A stretch of 22,643 nucleotides of DNA from an uncultured Clostridia bacterium (GTDB lineage Bacteria > Bacillota > Clostridia > Oscillospirales > CAG-272). The stretch lies in assembly GCA_946618395.1 (NCBI GenBank), contig CAMOLD010000010.1, forward strand, positions 1-22,643, given 5' to 3'. The notes beneath the pieces are model-generated. The model ran no database searches, was not told the DNA's origin, and was given only the letters and a program-made list of their open reading frames with translations. Shown here one piece after another: positions 7,116 through 14,299 of this stretch (within the stretch, counting starts at the first letter, position 1; each line of letters starts with the position of its first letter). A program made the translations under genes and the position numbers.

Positions 7116-7724
7116 TCAGAACTGCACGCCGGCATAGTAGCCAATCTGCCGCCGCAAATCTTCTTTGCCCTCGCCCGACTGCGCGGAAAGGAAAAAAATC
7201 GGCGTGTCGCCCGGAATAAGCGGATGGTTCTTCAAAAGCGCTTCGGCGGCGTTCCGCTCGGTTTTGTTGAGCTTATCGCATTTGGTGGCAACCACCAAAA
7301 AGGGAATGCCGGAGCGGGAAAGAAAATCCAGCATCATTTCATCGTCTTTCGTTGGGCCAATCCGGCTGTCAATCAGCTGTGCCACCAGTTTCAGGCGGTC
7401 AATGTTGCGGTTGGCGGTAAAATATCCATCGGTCAAACCCGACCAGCGCGCCTGGTCCTCTTTCGTCCGTTTGGCAAACCCGTAGCCGGGCAGGTCAACA
7501 AAGAAGAGCTTTTTGTCCAAATCGTAAAAATTGACGGTGATGGTCTTTCCCGGCGCGGAACTGACGCGCGCCATGGATTTTCGACCGAGCAACAAATTGA
7601 TGAGCGAACTTTTTCCAACGTTTGACCGCCCCGAAAAGGCGATTTGCGGAATCGGGTCGGCGGGGAATTGCTTTGGCGTCCCGGCGCTGACGCGCAGGGT
7701 GACGTTGTTCAGGTTGAGCGCCAT
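7116..7724 (-). CDS. engB: Ribosome biogenesis GTPase EngB (YsxC/YihA)
   Basis: EngB is an essential small GTPase needed for assembly of the large ribosomal subunit. The 202-residue product has all G motifs: G1 GRSNVGKS (32-39), G2 Thr in APGKT (T61), G3 DLPG (77-80, followed by YGFA) and G4 TKCD (147-150). The G5-like SAQ lies near 185. The short N-terminal extension and the length are typical. ATG at 7724 is preceded by AGAAAGGAG. The gene begins 24 bases after the lon stop; lonA-ysxC is a conserved pair in Bacillus. Confidence 0.96.
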   Translation of the reverse strand: MALNLNNVTLRVSAGTPKQFPADPIPQIAFSGRSNVGKSSLINLLLGRKSMARVSSAPGKTITVNFYDLDKKLFFVDLPGYGFAKRTKEDQARWSGLTDGYFTANRNIDRLKLVAQLIDSRIGPTKDDEMMLDFLSRSGIPFLVVATKCDKLNKTERNAAEALLKNHPLIPGDTPIFFLSAQSGEGKEDLRRQIGYYAGVQF

Positions 7725-7748
7725 CGGTTCGCTCCTTTCTTTTTTAAA

Positions 7749-10175
7749 TCAAATGTGAACTTGCGGGGCGTTCCCGGAATGCTGGGGAATGTAGAGCGGT
7801 GCCGTTTGCTTTTCGGCGGGATCGACCAGCGCAGCCGGTTTTTCGGCAGGGAGAAGCGCGTTTTCCAGCACTTCGGAAGCCGTCCGGCAGAATACAAACT
7901 GCAAATTTTCGCGTGCAAGGGGATCGATCTCTTCTAGGTCGCGGCGGTTCTCTTCGGGAATCAGGACGGTTTTTGCGCCGGCGGTGTATGCCGCCATCGT
8001 CTTTTCCTTCAAACCGCCAATGGGCAAAACTCTGCCGCGCAGGCTGATCTCGCCGGTCATGGCGACCGTATGCCGCACGGCGCGGCCGGAAAGCGCGCTG
8101 ACCAGCGCCGTTACCATCGTTACCCCTGCCGAGGGACCGTCCTTGGGAACGGCGCCTTCGGGGAAGTGAATGTGAATATCCTTGGTTTTATAAAAGTCGG
8201 TGGGAATGCCGAAGGAGGCGGCAATCGAGCGCACGTAGCTCACGGCGATCTGCGCCGATTCCTTCATCACGTCGCCAAGCGATCCGGTGGTTTCAATTTT
8301 TCCGGTGCCTTCCAGCACGGCAACCTCCACACGCAAAAGGGTTCCGCCCAGCTCGGTGTAGGCAAGACCGTTGACAACGCCAACCTCGTCAAGCTCTTCC
8401 ACCGCGTCCGGCAAAACTTTGCGCGCGCCAAGATAGGGGACAAGGTCTGCCTCGGTCAAAGAGACGGCGCCTTTTTTGCCCTCCACCAGGCGGCGGTCCA
8501 CCTTGCGGCAAATCGAGGCGATCGTGCGTTCCAGCTGGCGCACACCGGCTTCACGGGTGTAATAGTCAATCATTTCGTAAATTGCGCCGTCCGAAAATTT
8601 GAGCTGGCGGCGGGAAAGCCCGTGCCGTCCCAACTGCTTGGGAATAAGGTGGTCTTTCGCAATTTCCAGTTTTTCACGCCGGGAGTAAATGCCCAGTTCA
8701 ATGATTTCCATGCGGTCGCGCAACGGGCGCGGAATATTGTCAAGACTGTTTGCGGTGGCAATAAAAACGCAGTCCGAAAGGTCAAAGGGGAGCTCCACAA
8801 AATGGTCGCGGAAGGCGCAGTTTTGCTCGCCGTCCAGCACTTCCAAAAGGGCGGAGGTCGGGTCACCGTGCGCGTCGTGCGTCAGCTTGTCAATTTCGTC
8901 AAGCAGGATCAGCGGATTGCGCACACCGGCGCGGGTCAGCGCGGTGATGATGCGGCCGGGCATGGCGCCAATATAGGTTTTACGGTGACCGCGAATGTCC
9001 GCCTCGTCCCGGATGCCGCCCAGCGAAATCCGCACATATTTGCGGTTCATGGCGCGGGCTATGGAGGAGGCGATTGAGGTTTTACCAACGCCGGGAGGGC
9101 CGACAAGGCAAAGAATCTGGTTTTTCAATCCCGGGCTGACCTGCTTTGCGGCAATGTATTCCACAATGCGTTCTTTCACCTTTTCCAAACCGTTGTGGTC
9201 GGCGTCCAGGACCTTTTGCACCGTTTTGGCGTTGGTGCGGTCTTTGGTCTCTTTCGTCCAGGGAATTTCCAGGCAGGTGTCCAGATAGTTGACAAGAACG
9301 GTGGATTCGGCAGAGCCGTAAGGCGTTTTATCCAACCGTTCCACTTCTTTGAGCAGCTTTTCCTCCACCTCTTTGGGCAGTTTTGCGGCGGCAATTTTCT
9401 CTTTGTATTCGTCAACGTCCGAGCCGCCCTCGCCCAGCTCTTCTTCAATCACCTTGATCTGCTCGCGCAGGTAGTATTCGCGCTGATTGCGGTTCATGCG
9501 CTTGGAAACGCGGCTGCGAATGTTCGCTTCGGTTTCCATCAGCTCGGATTCCTGCTCCAAAACCATCAAAAGCACTTCGGCGCGGGCAAACGGGTCAAAG
9601 CATTCCAAAACGGTTTGTTTGTCCTGCGGGCGAACCAAAATGTTTGCCGCAATAAAATCGGCAAGCGCGCCGGGGTCGGTGTAAAGCCGTGCGGCGTTCA
9701 AAATATCCGCGGTGCCCGCCGGCAAAAAGCGCAGGTTCTTTTCCAGCTCGCGCAAAAGCTCGGTTCTGCAAGCCTCGCCGCGAATGCCGCCCTCGTCGGG
9801 CAGGGTGACGGCTTTGCAAACAAGGTCGGCTTCCCAATATCCATTCGCCTTGCGGTATTCGGAGACGATCGCGCGGGTAAATCCCTCAAAAATTACGCGG
9901 GAGGAACCGTCCGGCGTGCGGAGCAGTTGTTTGATTTTCGCAACCGTTCCAACGCGGTAAAGCTGACCGGCTTCGGGAGCGCGCCCCGCGGGGATCTGTT
10001 CGGAAATACCAACCAGAAAAACGAATGGGCTGCCGCCGCTTGCCTGGCGCACGGCAGCGTCCGAGGCGTCATCTCCCAGCTCTATGTTCACAGGGACCGA
10101 CGGGAATGCGACCGCGCCGCGCAGGGGAACAACGGGCAGGGTAATTTGTTCGGCTTTTTCAATATACGAGGTCAT
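7749..10175 (-). CDS. lon: ATP-dependent protease LonA
   Basis: Lon is a cytosolic AAA+ protease that degrades misfolded and regulatory proteins. The 808-residue product has an N-terminal substrate domain (about 10-205) and a coiled-coil (about 206-290). The AAA+ module has Walker A G359PPGVGKT366 and Walker B LILLDEID (about 422-429). The C-terminal protease domain has the Ser-Lys dyad S682 in DGPSAG and K723 in GGLKEK. The layout is LonA with no membrane insert. The last 30 residues form a Pro/Ala-rich tail. ATG at 10175 follows an in-frame TGA nine bases upstream; the nearest AAAGGA is about 14 bases away, so initiation may be weak. A strong promoter lies about 65 bases upstream, with a structured RNA beyond it. 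No CtsR- or CIRCE-like operator was recognised. Confidence 0.97.
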   Translation of the reverse strand: MTSYIEKAEQITLPVVPLRGAVAFPSVPVNIELGDDASDAAVRQASGGSPFVFLVGISEQIPAGRAPEAGQLYRVGTVAKIKQLLRTPDGSSRVIFEGFTRAIVSEYRKANGYWEADLVCKAVTLPDEGGIRGEACRTELLRELEKNLRFLPAGTADILNAARLYTDPGALADFIAANILVRPQDKQTVLECFDPFARAEVLLMVLEQESELMETEANIRSRVSKRMNRNQREYYLREQIKVIEEELGEGGSDVDEYKEKIAAAKLPKEVEEKLLKEVERLDKTPYGSAESTVLVNYLDTCLEIPWTKETKDRTNAKTVQKVLDADHNGLEKVKERIVEYIAAKQVSPGLKNQILCLVGPPGVGKTSIASSIARAMNRKYVRISLGGIRDEADIRGHRKTYIGAMPGRIITALTRAGVRNPLILLDEIDKLTHDAHGDPTSALLEVLDGEQNCAFRDHFVELPFDLSDCVFIATANSLDNIPRPLRDRMEIIELGIYSRREKLEIAKDHLIPKQLGRHGLSRRQLKFSDGAIYEMIDYYTREAGVRQLERTIASICRKVDRRLVEGKKGAVSLTEADLVPYLGARKVLPDAVEELDEVGVVNGLAYTELGGTLLRVEVAVLEGTGKIETTGSLGDVMKESAQIAVSYVRSIAASFGIPTDFYKTKDIHIHFPEGAVPKDGPSAGVTMVTALVSALSGRAVRHTVAMTGEISLRGRVLPIGGLKEKTMAAYTAGAKTVLIPEENRRDLEEIDPLARENLQFVFCRTASEVLENALLPAEKPAALVDPAEKQTAPLYIPQHSGNAPQVHI

Positions 10176-10239
10176 TCTTGTTTTTCAAATCCTTTCCAAA
10201 GGAAACGTTTTCCATAGTTTAAAAAAGTATAATCAAACT

Positions 10240-10268
10240 ATTATACCACAATTTAATATTGATTTCCA
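10240..10268 (-). promoter_or_regulatory. Putative sigma-A promoter of lon
   Basis: Minus strand TGGAAA (10263-10268), a 17-base spacer, then TATAAT (10240-10245) with an extended -10 (TGG just before it). It lies about 65 bases upstream of the lon ATG and immediately downstream of the U-tract that ends the upstream structured RNA. Confidence 0.75.
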
Positions 10269-10286
10269 CAGTTTTTCTAAAAAAAG

Positions 10287-10415
10287 TGAAAAAAAGAAAA
10301 TTGCACACCCATTGGTGCGTTTCTGCGCGGAGGATGTCATAAGATTGACACTTCACAGAATCCGTAGCATTCGGTGTGCAATTGCAAGGGAACCTGCCGG
10401 CAAAAATCCGACAGC
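10287..10415 (-). ncRNA. Candidate structured small RNA or lon attenuator leader
   Basis: A roughly 130-nt minus-strand transcript is predicted from the promoter at 10422-10450 to the U-tract at 10289-10300. At its 5' end, CUGUCGG (10414-10408) pairs with CCGGCAG (10400-10394). Then UUGCACACC (10381-10373) is perfectly complementary to GGUGUGCAA (10309-10301), closing a rod with nested stems UUCUG/CAGAA (10360-10356 with 10325-10321) and UGUCA/UGACA (10350-10346 with 10339-10335). The last stem arm can instead form a local hairpin, CGCACC-AAUG-GGUGUG (10319-10304), followed by a U-rich tract: a terminator shape. I do not recognise the RNA as 6S, SRP, tmRNA, RNase P or a T-box. It could act in trans or be a leader controlling readthrough into lon. 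Confidence 0.6.
10289..10319 (-). terminator. Intrinsic terminator-like hairpin between structured RNA and lon
   Basis: Minus-strand CGCACC (10319-10314), loop AAUG, GGUGUG (10309-10304; one G-U pair), then CAAUUUUCUUUUUUU. The same 3' arm can pair with the distal UUGCACACC (10381-10373), so terminator and closing stem are mutually exclusive. Confidence 0.6.
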
Positions 10416-10421
10416 ATGAAT

Positions 10422-10450
10422 ATTATACCAAATCGCCGCCGGTTTGTAAA
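10422..10450 (-). promoter_or_regulatory. Putative sigma-A promoter of the lon-proximal structured RNA
   Basis: Minus strand TTTACA (10445-10450), 17-base spacer, TATAAT (10422-10427), with TGG directly before the -10. The predicted start near 10415 coincides with the first base of the 5' hairpin. Confidence 0.7.
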
Positions 10451-10621
10451 TATCCGAAAGTGACAAAAAAACAGACAAATTTTTGTGAAAAACATGTGCA
10501 TAGAGAAATTTCACCATCCATCCCCCCATTTTTTTGGTGTTTTTTCCGATAGACAAAAATGTCGTACCAAAAAATGGAAACAACAAATTGAAAGAAATTG
10601 AAAAAACTTTGAAAAAAGCAC

Positions 10622-10650
10622 TTGACAAATCGGAACGCTTGTGATAAAAT
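10622..10650 (+). promoter_or_regulatory. Sigma-A promoter of infC-rpmI-rplT
   Basis: A perfect TTGACA (10622-10627), 17-base spacer and TAAAAT (10645-10650) preceded by TGA (extended -10). It lies about 150 bases upstream of infC, leaving a long structured leader. The stretch 10451-10621 between the divergent promoters is AT-rich, and I see nothing convincing in it. Confidence 0.85.
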
Positions 10651-10656
10651 ACCATC

Positions 10657-10797
10657 GACAACAAAGTAGAGTTTCCGCTCTCACCCGCCGCGCAAAGCAA
10701 ACGGGTTGATAAAAAGTTTTCCCCAAAAGGGGAAGGTTTTGCCGCGCGGAGATTCTGTCTTTGTGCGGAATTTTTTTATACTGTGAGGTGTTGAACT
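10657..10797 (+). promoter_or_regulatory. L20-type leader of infC operon with alternative stems
   Basis: In Bacillus the infC-rpmI-rplT operon is controlled by L20 binding to a leader that favours premature termination. Here a roughly 140-nt leader has AGAG/CUCU, UUCCCC-AAAA-GGGGAA (10719-10734) and two competing GC stems. CCGCGC (10688-10693) can pair with GCGCGG (10744-10749), an antiterminator. Alternatively CCGCGC (10742-10747) pairs with GUGCGG (10763-10768) ahead of a run of seven U (10771-10777), a terminator. ACCCG/CGGGU (10683-10687 with 10702-10706) is another possible pairing. Identification as an L20 leader rests on position and logic, not an alignment. Confidence 0.75.
10742..10777 (+). 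terminator. Attenuator terminator in infC leader
   Basis: CCGCGC / GUGCGG stem (six pairs with one G-U, loop about 15 nt) followed by AA and seven U. It ends about 20 bases before the infC start codon and just before its ribosome binding site. Confidence 0.65.
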
Positions 10798-11322
10798 ATT
10801 AGCACGAAGGACAAAGAGACCCTGCTCAACGAGGATATTACCGCACCGGAAGTCCGTCTGATCGGACCGAACGGCGAGACCCTCGGAATCGTCAGCTCCG
10901 AAAAGGCGCTGGAAACTGCCTACGACTACGGAATGGATCTTGTTATGATGGCGGCGCAGGCTACGCCCCCTGTTTGCAAGATCATGGACTACGGCAAATT
11001 CTGCTTTGACCGCGACAAACGCGAAAAAGAAGCGCGCAAAAAACAGCAAACCGTAGAGCTCAAAGAGATCCAGCTTTCCTGCCGGATCGACACGCACGAT
11101 TTTGAAACCAAAGCCCGCCATGCGCTCCGTTTCTTAAAAGAAGGAAACAAAGTGCGCGTGGTCATGAAGTTCAAAGGCCGTGAAATGAGCCACCAAAGCA
11201 TCGGGCAGGAGATTTTGGAAAAATTCAAAGCCGCCTGCGCGGAAAGCGGAACGGTGGAAAAAGCACCGGTGCTGGACGGCAGATTTTTGAGTATGGTCAT
11301 TACGCCCGTCAAAGCGAAATAA
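10798..11322 (+). CDS. infC: Translation initiation factor IF-3 (apparent AUU start)
   Basis: IF-3 binds the 30S subunit, prevents subunit joining and proofreads the start codon. Read from ATT at 10798, the protein is 174 residues and has the full N-domain (LLNEDITAPEVRLIGPNGETLGIVS...) with the linker signature DLVMMAAQATPPVCKIMDYGKFCFD. The C-domain has ELKEIQLSCRIDTHDFETKARHALRFLKEGNKVRVVMKFKGREM. The first in-frame ATG (10933) would delete most of the N-domain. An in-frame TGA lies two codons before ATT, so no upstream ATG, GTG or TTG is possible. GAGGTG sits 7 bases before ATT. AUU initiation is well known for E. coli infC, where IF-3 limits its own synthesis by rejecting the codon. First gene of the infC-rpmI-rplT operon. 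Confidence 0.95.
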   Translation: MSTKDKETLLNEDITAPEVRLIGPNGETLGIVSSEKALETAYDYGMDLVMMAAQATPPVCKIMDYGKFCFDRDKREKEARKKQQTVELKEIQLSCRIDTHDFETKARHALRFLKEGNKVRVVMKFKGREMSHQSIGQEILEKFKAACAESGTVEKAPVLDGRFLSMVITPVKAK

Positions 11323-11339
11323 GTTCAACTTGATTGAAC
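11323..11339 (+). other. Small hairpin in the infC-rpmI spacer
   Basis: GTTCAA (11323-11328), loop CTTGA, TTGAAC (11334-11339), starting right after the infC stop codon. There is no U-tract after it. It may be a processing or 3'-stability element; the role is unknown. Confidence 0.4.
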
Positions 11340-11363
11340 ACAGAGAGAAAAGGAGATTTCAAA

Positions 11364-11555
11364 ATGGGAAAAATCAAAACACATAAGGCATCTGCAAAAC
11401 GGTTTACCGTTACTGCAAACGGCAAAGTAAAGATGTTCCACAGCTCGCACCGCCACAACACGGGCAACAAGCCCGCAAAGCGGATCCGCCATCTGCGTGC
11501 AAGCGCATTGGTGCAGGGCAAAATGGCAAGCAACATCAAATCTTTGGTAAAGTAA
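11364..11555 (+). CDS. rpmI: 50S ribosomal protein L35
   Basis: This 63-residue basic protein of the large ribosomal subunit has the family pattern MGKIKTHKASAKRFTVTANG, followed by SHRHNTGNKPAKRIRHLRAS. ATG at 11364 is chosen because AGGAG lies 8-9 bases upstream and homology begins there; a TTG-initiated extension 30 bases upstream is not supported. It is the second gene of the IF-3 / L35 / L20 operon, 41 bases after infC, with rplT 22 bases downstream. Confidence 0.97.
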   Translation: MGKIKTHKASAKRFTVTANGKVKMFHSSHRHNTGNKPAKRIRHLRASALVQGKMASNIKSLVK

Positions 11556-11577
11556 TCGGAAACGGAGGAACTGAAAA

Positions 11578-11931
11578 ATGGCAAGAGTAAAAGGCGCATT
11601 GATGACGCGCAAGAGAAGAAAAGCAACGCTGAAAGCGGCAAAAGGATATTGGGGCGCAAAGTCCAAACATTTCAAGATGGCAAAAGAAGCCGTTATGAAA
11701 AGCGGCAACTACGCTTTCGCCGGCAGAAAGATGCGCAAGAGAGATTTCCGCAGCTTGTGGATCACCCGCATTTCGGCGCAGGCAAAAGTCAACGGAATGA
11801 ACTATTCCACCTTGATGCACGGTCTCAAAAAGGCCGGCGTCAACCTCAACCGCAAGATGCTTTCCGAAATTGCGGTAACCGATAAGGAAGCGTTCGCCGC
11901 TCTGGCAGCGCAGGCAAAAGCCGCCCTTTGA
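11578..11931 (+). CDS. rplT: 50S ribosomal protein L20
   Basis: L20 is an early-assembly 23S rRNA-binding protein and, in Firmicutes, the translational or transcriptional repressor of its own operon. The 117-residue product has the long basic N-terminal helix (MARVKGALMTRKRRKATLKAAKGYWGAKS...) and the globular domain with RDFRSLWITRISAQAKVNGMNYSTLMHGLKKAGVNLNRKMLSEIAV. The length is normal. CGGAGGAA precedes ATG at 11578. A clear terminator follows. If the leader upstream of infC is a genuine L20 leader, this gene encodes its ligand. Confidence 0.98.
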   Translation: MARVKGALMTRKRRKATLKAAKGYWGAKSKHFKMAKEAVMKSGNYAFAGRKMRKRDFRSLWITRISAQAKVNGMNYSTLMHGLKKAGVNLNRKMLSEIAVTDKEAFAALAAQAKAAL

Positions 11932-11942
11932 TGAACACAATC

Positions 11943-11971
11943 AAAAACCCGATGGTAAGCATCGGGTTTTT
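11943..11971 (+). terminator. Rho-independent terminator after rplT
   Basis: CCCGATG (11948-11954), loop GTAAG, CATCGGG (11960-11966), then five T. It is flanked by complementary A and T runs that lengthen the stem and could let it act on the other strand too. It ends the infC-rpmI-rplT operon. Confidence 0.9.
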
Positions 11972-12039
11972 GTCATACATAGAGGGCTTTTGCCACTAGG
12001 AAAAACGATAGAAAAACCGGGAAAAAGGAGGGGAAAACC

Positions 12040-12885
12040 ATGCTTTTTTCAGAGGAAGTCATCCGCTCGCGGCAGAACCGGACGGTTGTGGAATTGATGA
12101 AATTAAACGACCGCGGTCATCGCGAAAGCGAGGGATTGTTTCGCTTTGACGGGGTCAAACTTGCCGCCGACGCGATTTGCGCCGGGCTGGAAATTCCGCT
12201 TTTGTTTTTGCGCGAGGGAAATGCCGCCGAAATCCTTGCGGAACTTGCGCAAAAAAACGCGCGCGACCCCGGGTTGTCGGTCGGGCGCATTGTGCGGCTG
12301 GACGACGACCTGTTTGCAAAAATTTCGGAAGAAAAATCGCCCGAAGGCGTGATATGTGTTGCAAAATATATTGACAAAATTGAAAAAAATGATATAATAG
12401 ATGGTAGATTTTTTTCAAAAATCAAAAATGAGCGCGTCGTTTTGCTGGAATCGGTGCGGGATCCTTCCAATCTCGGTGCCATCATCCGTTCGGCGGCGGC
12501 AATGGGAATTGACCGCTTGATCGTCAGCTCCGATTGCGCCGATCTTTATAACGCCAAAACGGTGCGCGCCTCTATGGGAACGCTGTTCACCCAGCAAATC
12601 AGCCGCGTGGAAGATTTGGCTGCGGCCATTGCCGGGCTTCGCCAAAGCGGACGGCGCGTATTTGCCGCAACGCTGGCGCCGGATGCCTGCGCGCTGGGCT
12701 CCTTTTCCATCCGGAAGGGGGACTGCGTAGTCATCGGCAACGAGGGGCACGGGCTTTCCGCCGGGGTGATTGACGCCTGCGGCGAAAGCGTTTATATTCC
12801 CATGAGCGGCCGTGCCGAGTCCTTTAACGCGGCGGTGGCGGCGGCGCTTTTGATGTGGGAATTTTCCAAAGCGGAGCAATCATAA
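12040..12885 (+). CDS. SpoU/TrmH-family RNA 2'-O-methyltransferase
   Basis: This family uses S-adenosylmethionine to methylate the ribose 2'-OH of rRNA or tRNA through a trefoil-knot (SPOUT) fold. The 281-residue product has an N-terminal RNA substrate-binding domain (about 5-110, FRFDGVKLAADAI...) and a C-terminal SPOUT domain (about 130-278). All three motifs are present: motif 1 VRDPSNLGAIIRSAAAMG, motif 2 VVIGNEGHGL, and motif 3 IPMSGRAESFNAAVAAALLMWE. RlmB- or TsnR-like specificity cannot be decided. AAGGAGGGG precedes ATG at 12040. The junction of the two domains (about 12352-12425) is extremely AT-rich compared with the rest and carries a consensus promoter. It follows the rplT terminator and is 35 bases before dprA. 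Confidence 0.92.
   Translation: MLFSEEVIRSRQNRTVVELMKLNDRGHRESEGLFRFDGVKLAADAICAGLEIPLLFLREGNAAEILAELAQKNARDPGLSVGRIVRLDDDLFAKISEEKSPEGVICVAKYIDKIEKNDIIDGRFFSKIKNERVVLLESVRDPSNLGAIIRSAAAMGIDRLIVSSDCADLYNAKTVRASMGTLFTQQISRVEDLAAAIAGLRQSGRRVFAATLAPDACALGSFSIRKGDCVVIGNEGHGLSAGVIDACGESVYIPMSGRAESFNAAVAAALLMWEFSKAEQS
12371..12398 (+). promoter_or_regulatory. Consensus sigma-A promoter inside the methyltransferase gene
   Basis: Perfect TTGACA (12371-12376), 16-base spacer, perfect TATAAT (12393-12398) with TGA directly before it. It lies in a strongly AT-rich segment encoding the linker between domains. It points the same way as dprA, topA and trmFO and could supply them. Confidence 0.6.
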
Positions 12886-12920
12886 AAAATAACGCAAGTT
12901 AGCAGAAAGGGGGAGCGCGC

Positions 12921-14210
12921 ATGGAACGCAAAGAACTGATCGACTGGATCTGGCTTTCCGAAACAATCGGACGTTCCGGCTTTGTTTTTCGCAAACTGCT
13001 CTCCCGGTTCGACCGCCCGAACGAGCTTTACGCGGCGGACGAAGAAACCATTCGCAAAATTCCGAATTTGACCGAGCGGAATATCGCGGCGCTGATGCAG
13101 AAAGACCAAAGCGCGGCGGTCAAAATTCTGGATGATTGCGAGCGGCTGGGCATTTCGGTTTTGCCGTATGGCTCAAATCAATATCCGCGCATTCTGCACG
13201 AAATTGCGGATCCGCCGCCGCTTTTGTATGCCGCCGGAAAGATTCCGGATTTTGAAAATTCATTTTGCGTTGCCATGGTGGGCACCCGCAAAATGAGCGA
13301 AGCCGGCATGCAAAACGCCTACCGCCTTTCCTGGGAGTTGTCTTCTTCCGGCGCGCTGGTCATCAGCGGCCTTGCCGAGGGAATCGACGGCGTTTGCGCC
13401 GTGGGCGCCATTCAGGGCGGCGGAAAAACGGTTGCCGTTGTGGGGTGCGGATTGGATATTGCCTATCCTGCCCATCACGGCAAACTGATGAACCGCATTG
13501 TTGCAACCGGCGGCGCCATTTTTTCGGAGTATCCGCCGGGAACGCCGCCCGCGCAGTTTCATTTTCCAATCCGCAACCGCATCATCAGTGGGCTTTCCCA
13601 AATTGTCATCGTTGTGGAAGCCGGAATGTCCAGCGGTTCGCTGATCACGGCGCGGGAAGCATTTTCGCAAGGAAAAAAGGTTTTTGCCGTTCCGGCAGAC
13701 CCCGACACGCATTCGGCGGACGGGAACAACAAACTCTTGCAGGACGGCGCACAGGTGGTTCTGGAAAGCCGCGACATTTTGGAGCGGTTCCGCTACGCTT
13801 TTCCGGATCGGCAACTCTCCGGGCATATCAAACCCCTTTTGGGCGGCGCCGACCGCGCGGTTTTGCGCGAATACGGCGTCATCGGATTTGAAACACCCGA
13901 ATTGCCGCGGCAAAAAGAGACGCGGCAGCCGGAGCAAACAGGCGGAAGCGCCAAAGTGCCAAAAGCAACCGCAACGCCAAAAACCGCCGCGCCGGAAGCG
14001 AAAGCGCCGTCGGTTATTCCCGATGAGCTTTTGCAATCGCTCGACCCGGTGCAGCTTGCCGTGCTGGAAGCAATGCCGGACGATTTTCCCGTGGTGCCCG
14101 AGAACATTCGTGCCGGGTATTCTTTGGGCGAAGTCATGGCGGCGCTGACGATTCTGGAAGTGCTGGGCATCGTTCGCAAATTGCCCGGCTCCATGTATGG
14201 AAAAACCTGA
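12921..14210 (+). CDS. dprA: DNA processing protein DprA (Smf)
   Basis: DprA binds incoming single-stranded DNA during transformation and loads RecA; it is also widespread in species not known to be competent. The 429-residue product has an N-terminal helical (SAM-like) region (about 5-75) and the Rossmann-like domain (about 85-295). Signatures there are MVGTRKMSEAG (119-129), ISGLAEGIDG (148-157), FPIRNRIISGLS (215-226) and SGSLITAREA (238-247). A Pro/Ala/Lys-rich linker (about 328-365) leads to a C-terminal winged helix (about 370-425, LDPVQLAVLEAM...EVMAALTILEVLGIVRK). GGGGGAG lies upstream of ATG at 12921. The dprA-topA-trmFO order matches B. subtilis. Confidence 0.95.
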   Translation: MERKELIDWIWLSETIGRSGFVFRKLLSRFDRPNELYAADEETIRKIPNLTERNIAALMQKDQSAAVKILDDCERLGISVLPYGSNQYPRILHEIADPPPLLYAAGKIPDFENSFCVAMVGTRKMSEAGMQNAYRLSWELSSSGALVISGLAEGIDGVCAVGAIQGGGKTVAVVGCGLDIAYPAHHGKLMNRIVATGGAIFSEYPPGTPPAQFHFPIRNRIISGLSQIVIVVEAGMSSGSLITAREAFSQGKKVFAVPADPDTHSADGNNKLLQDGAQVVLESRDILERFRYAFPDRQLSGHIKPLLGGADRAVLREYGVIGFETPELPRQKETRQPEQTGGSAKVPKATATPKTAAPEAKAPSVIPDELLQSLDPVQLAVLEAMPDDFPVVPENIRAGYSLGEVMAALTILEVLGIVRKLPGSMYGKT

Positions 14211-14299
14211 AAAACAGCACACTTTGAAACAAGGCTATTTTTTGAAACGAAGATAGATAAAGTTACGAAAAGAGAACACGAGAGAAGAAAGGAACAACC

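Noticed and set aside
5802..7625. 607-codon plus-strand frame across scpA, the M50 protease and engB
   Set aside because: It mirrors three well-supported minus-strand genes that happen to share register. No ribosome binding site or family match.
10353..10700. 115-codon minus-strand frame in the lon-infC intergenic region
   Set aside because: It runs through the infC promoter and the structured RNA, and its AT-rich composition gives a Phe/Leu/Ser-rich translation with no convincing SD.
10933..11322. infC started at the first ATG
   Set aside because: It would remove the conserved N-domain encoded upstream in the same frame; AUU with a good SD is a better start.
14211..14299. Two TTTGAAAC repeats in the dprA-topA gap as a possible promoter
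   Set aside because: No -10 lies at a suitable distance from either TTGAAA; too weak to annotate.
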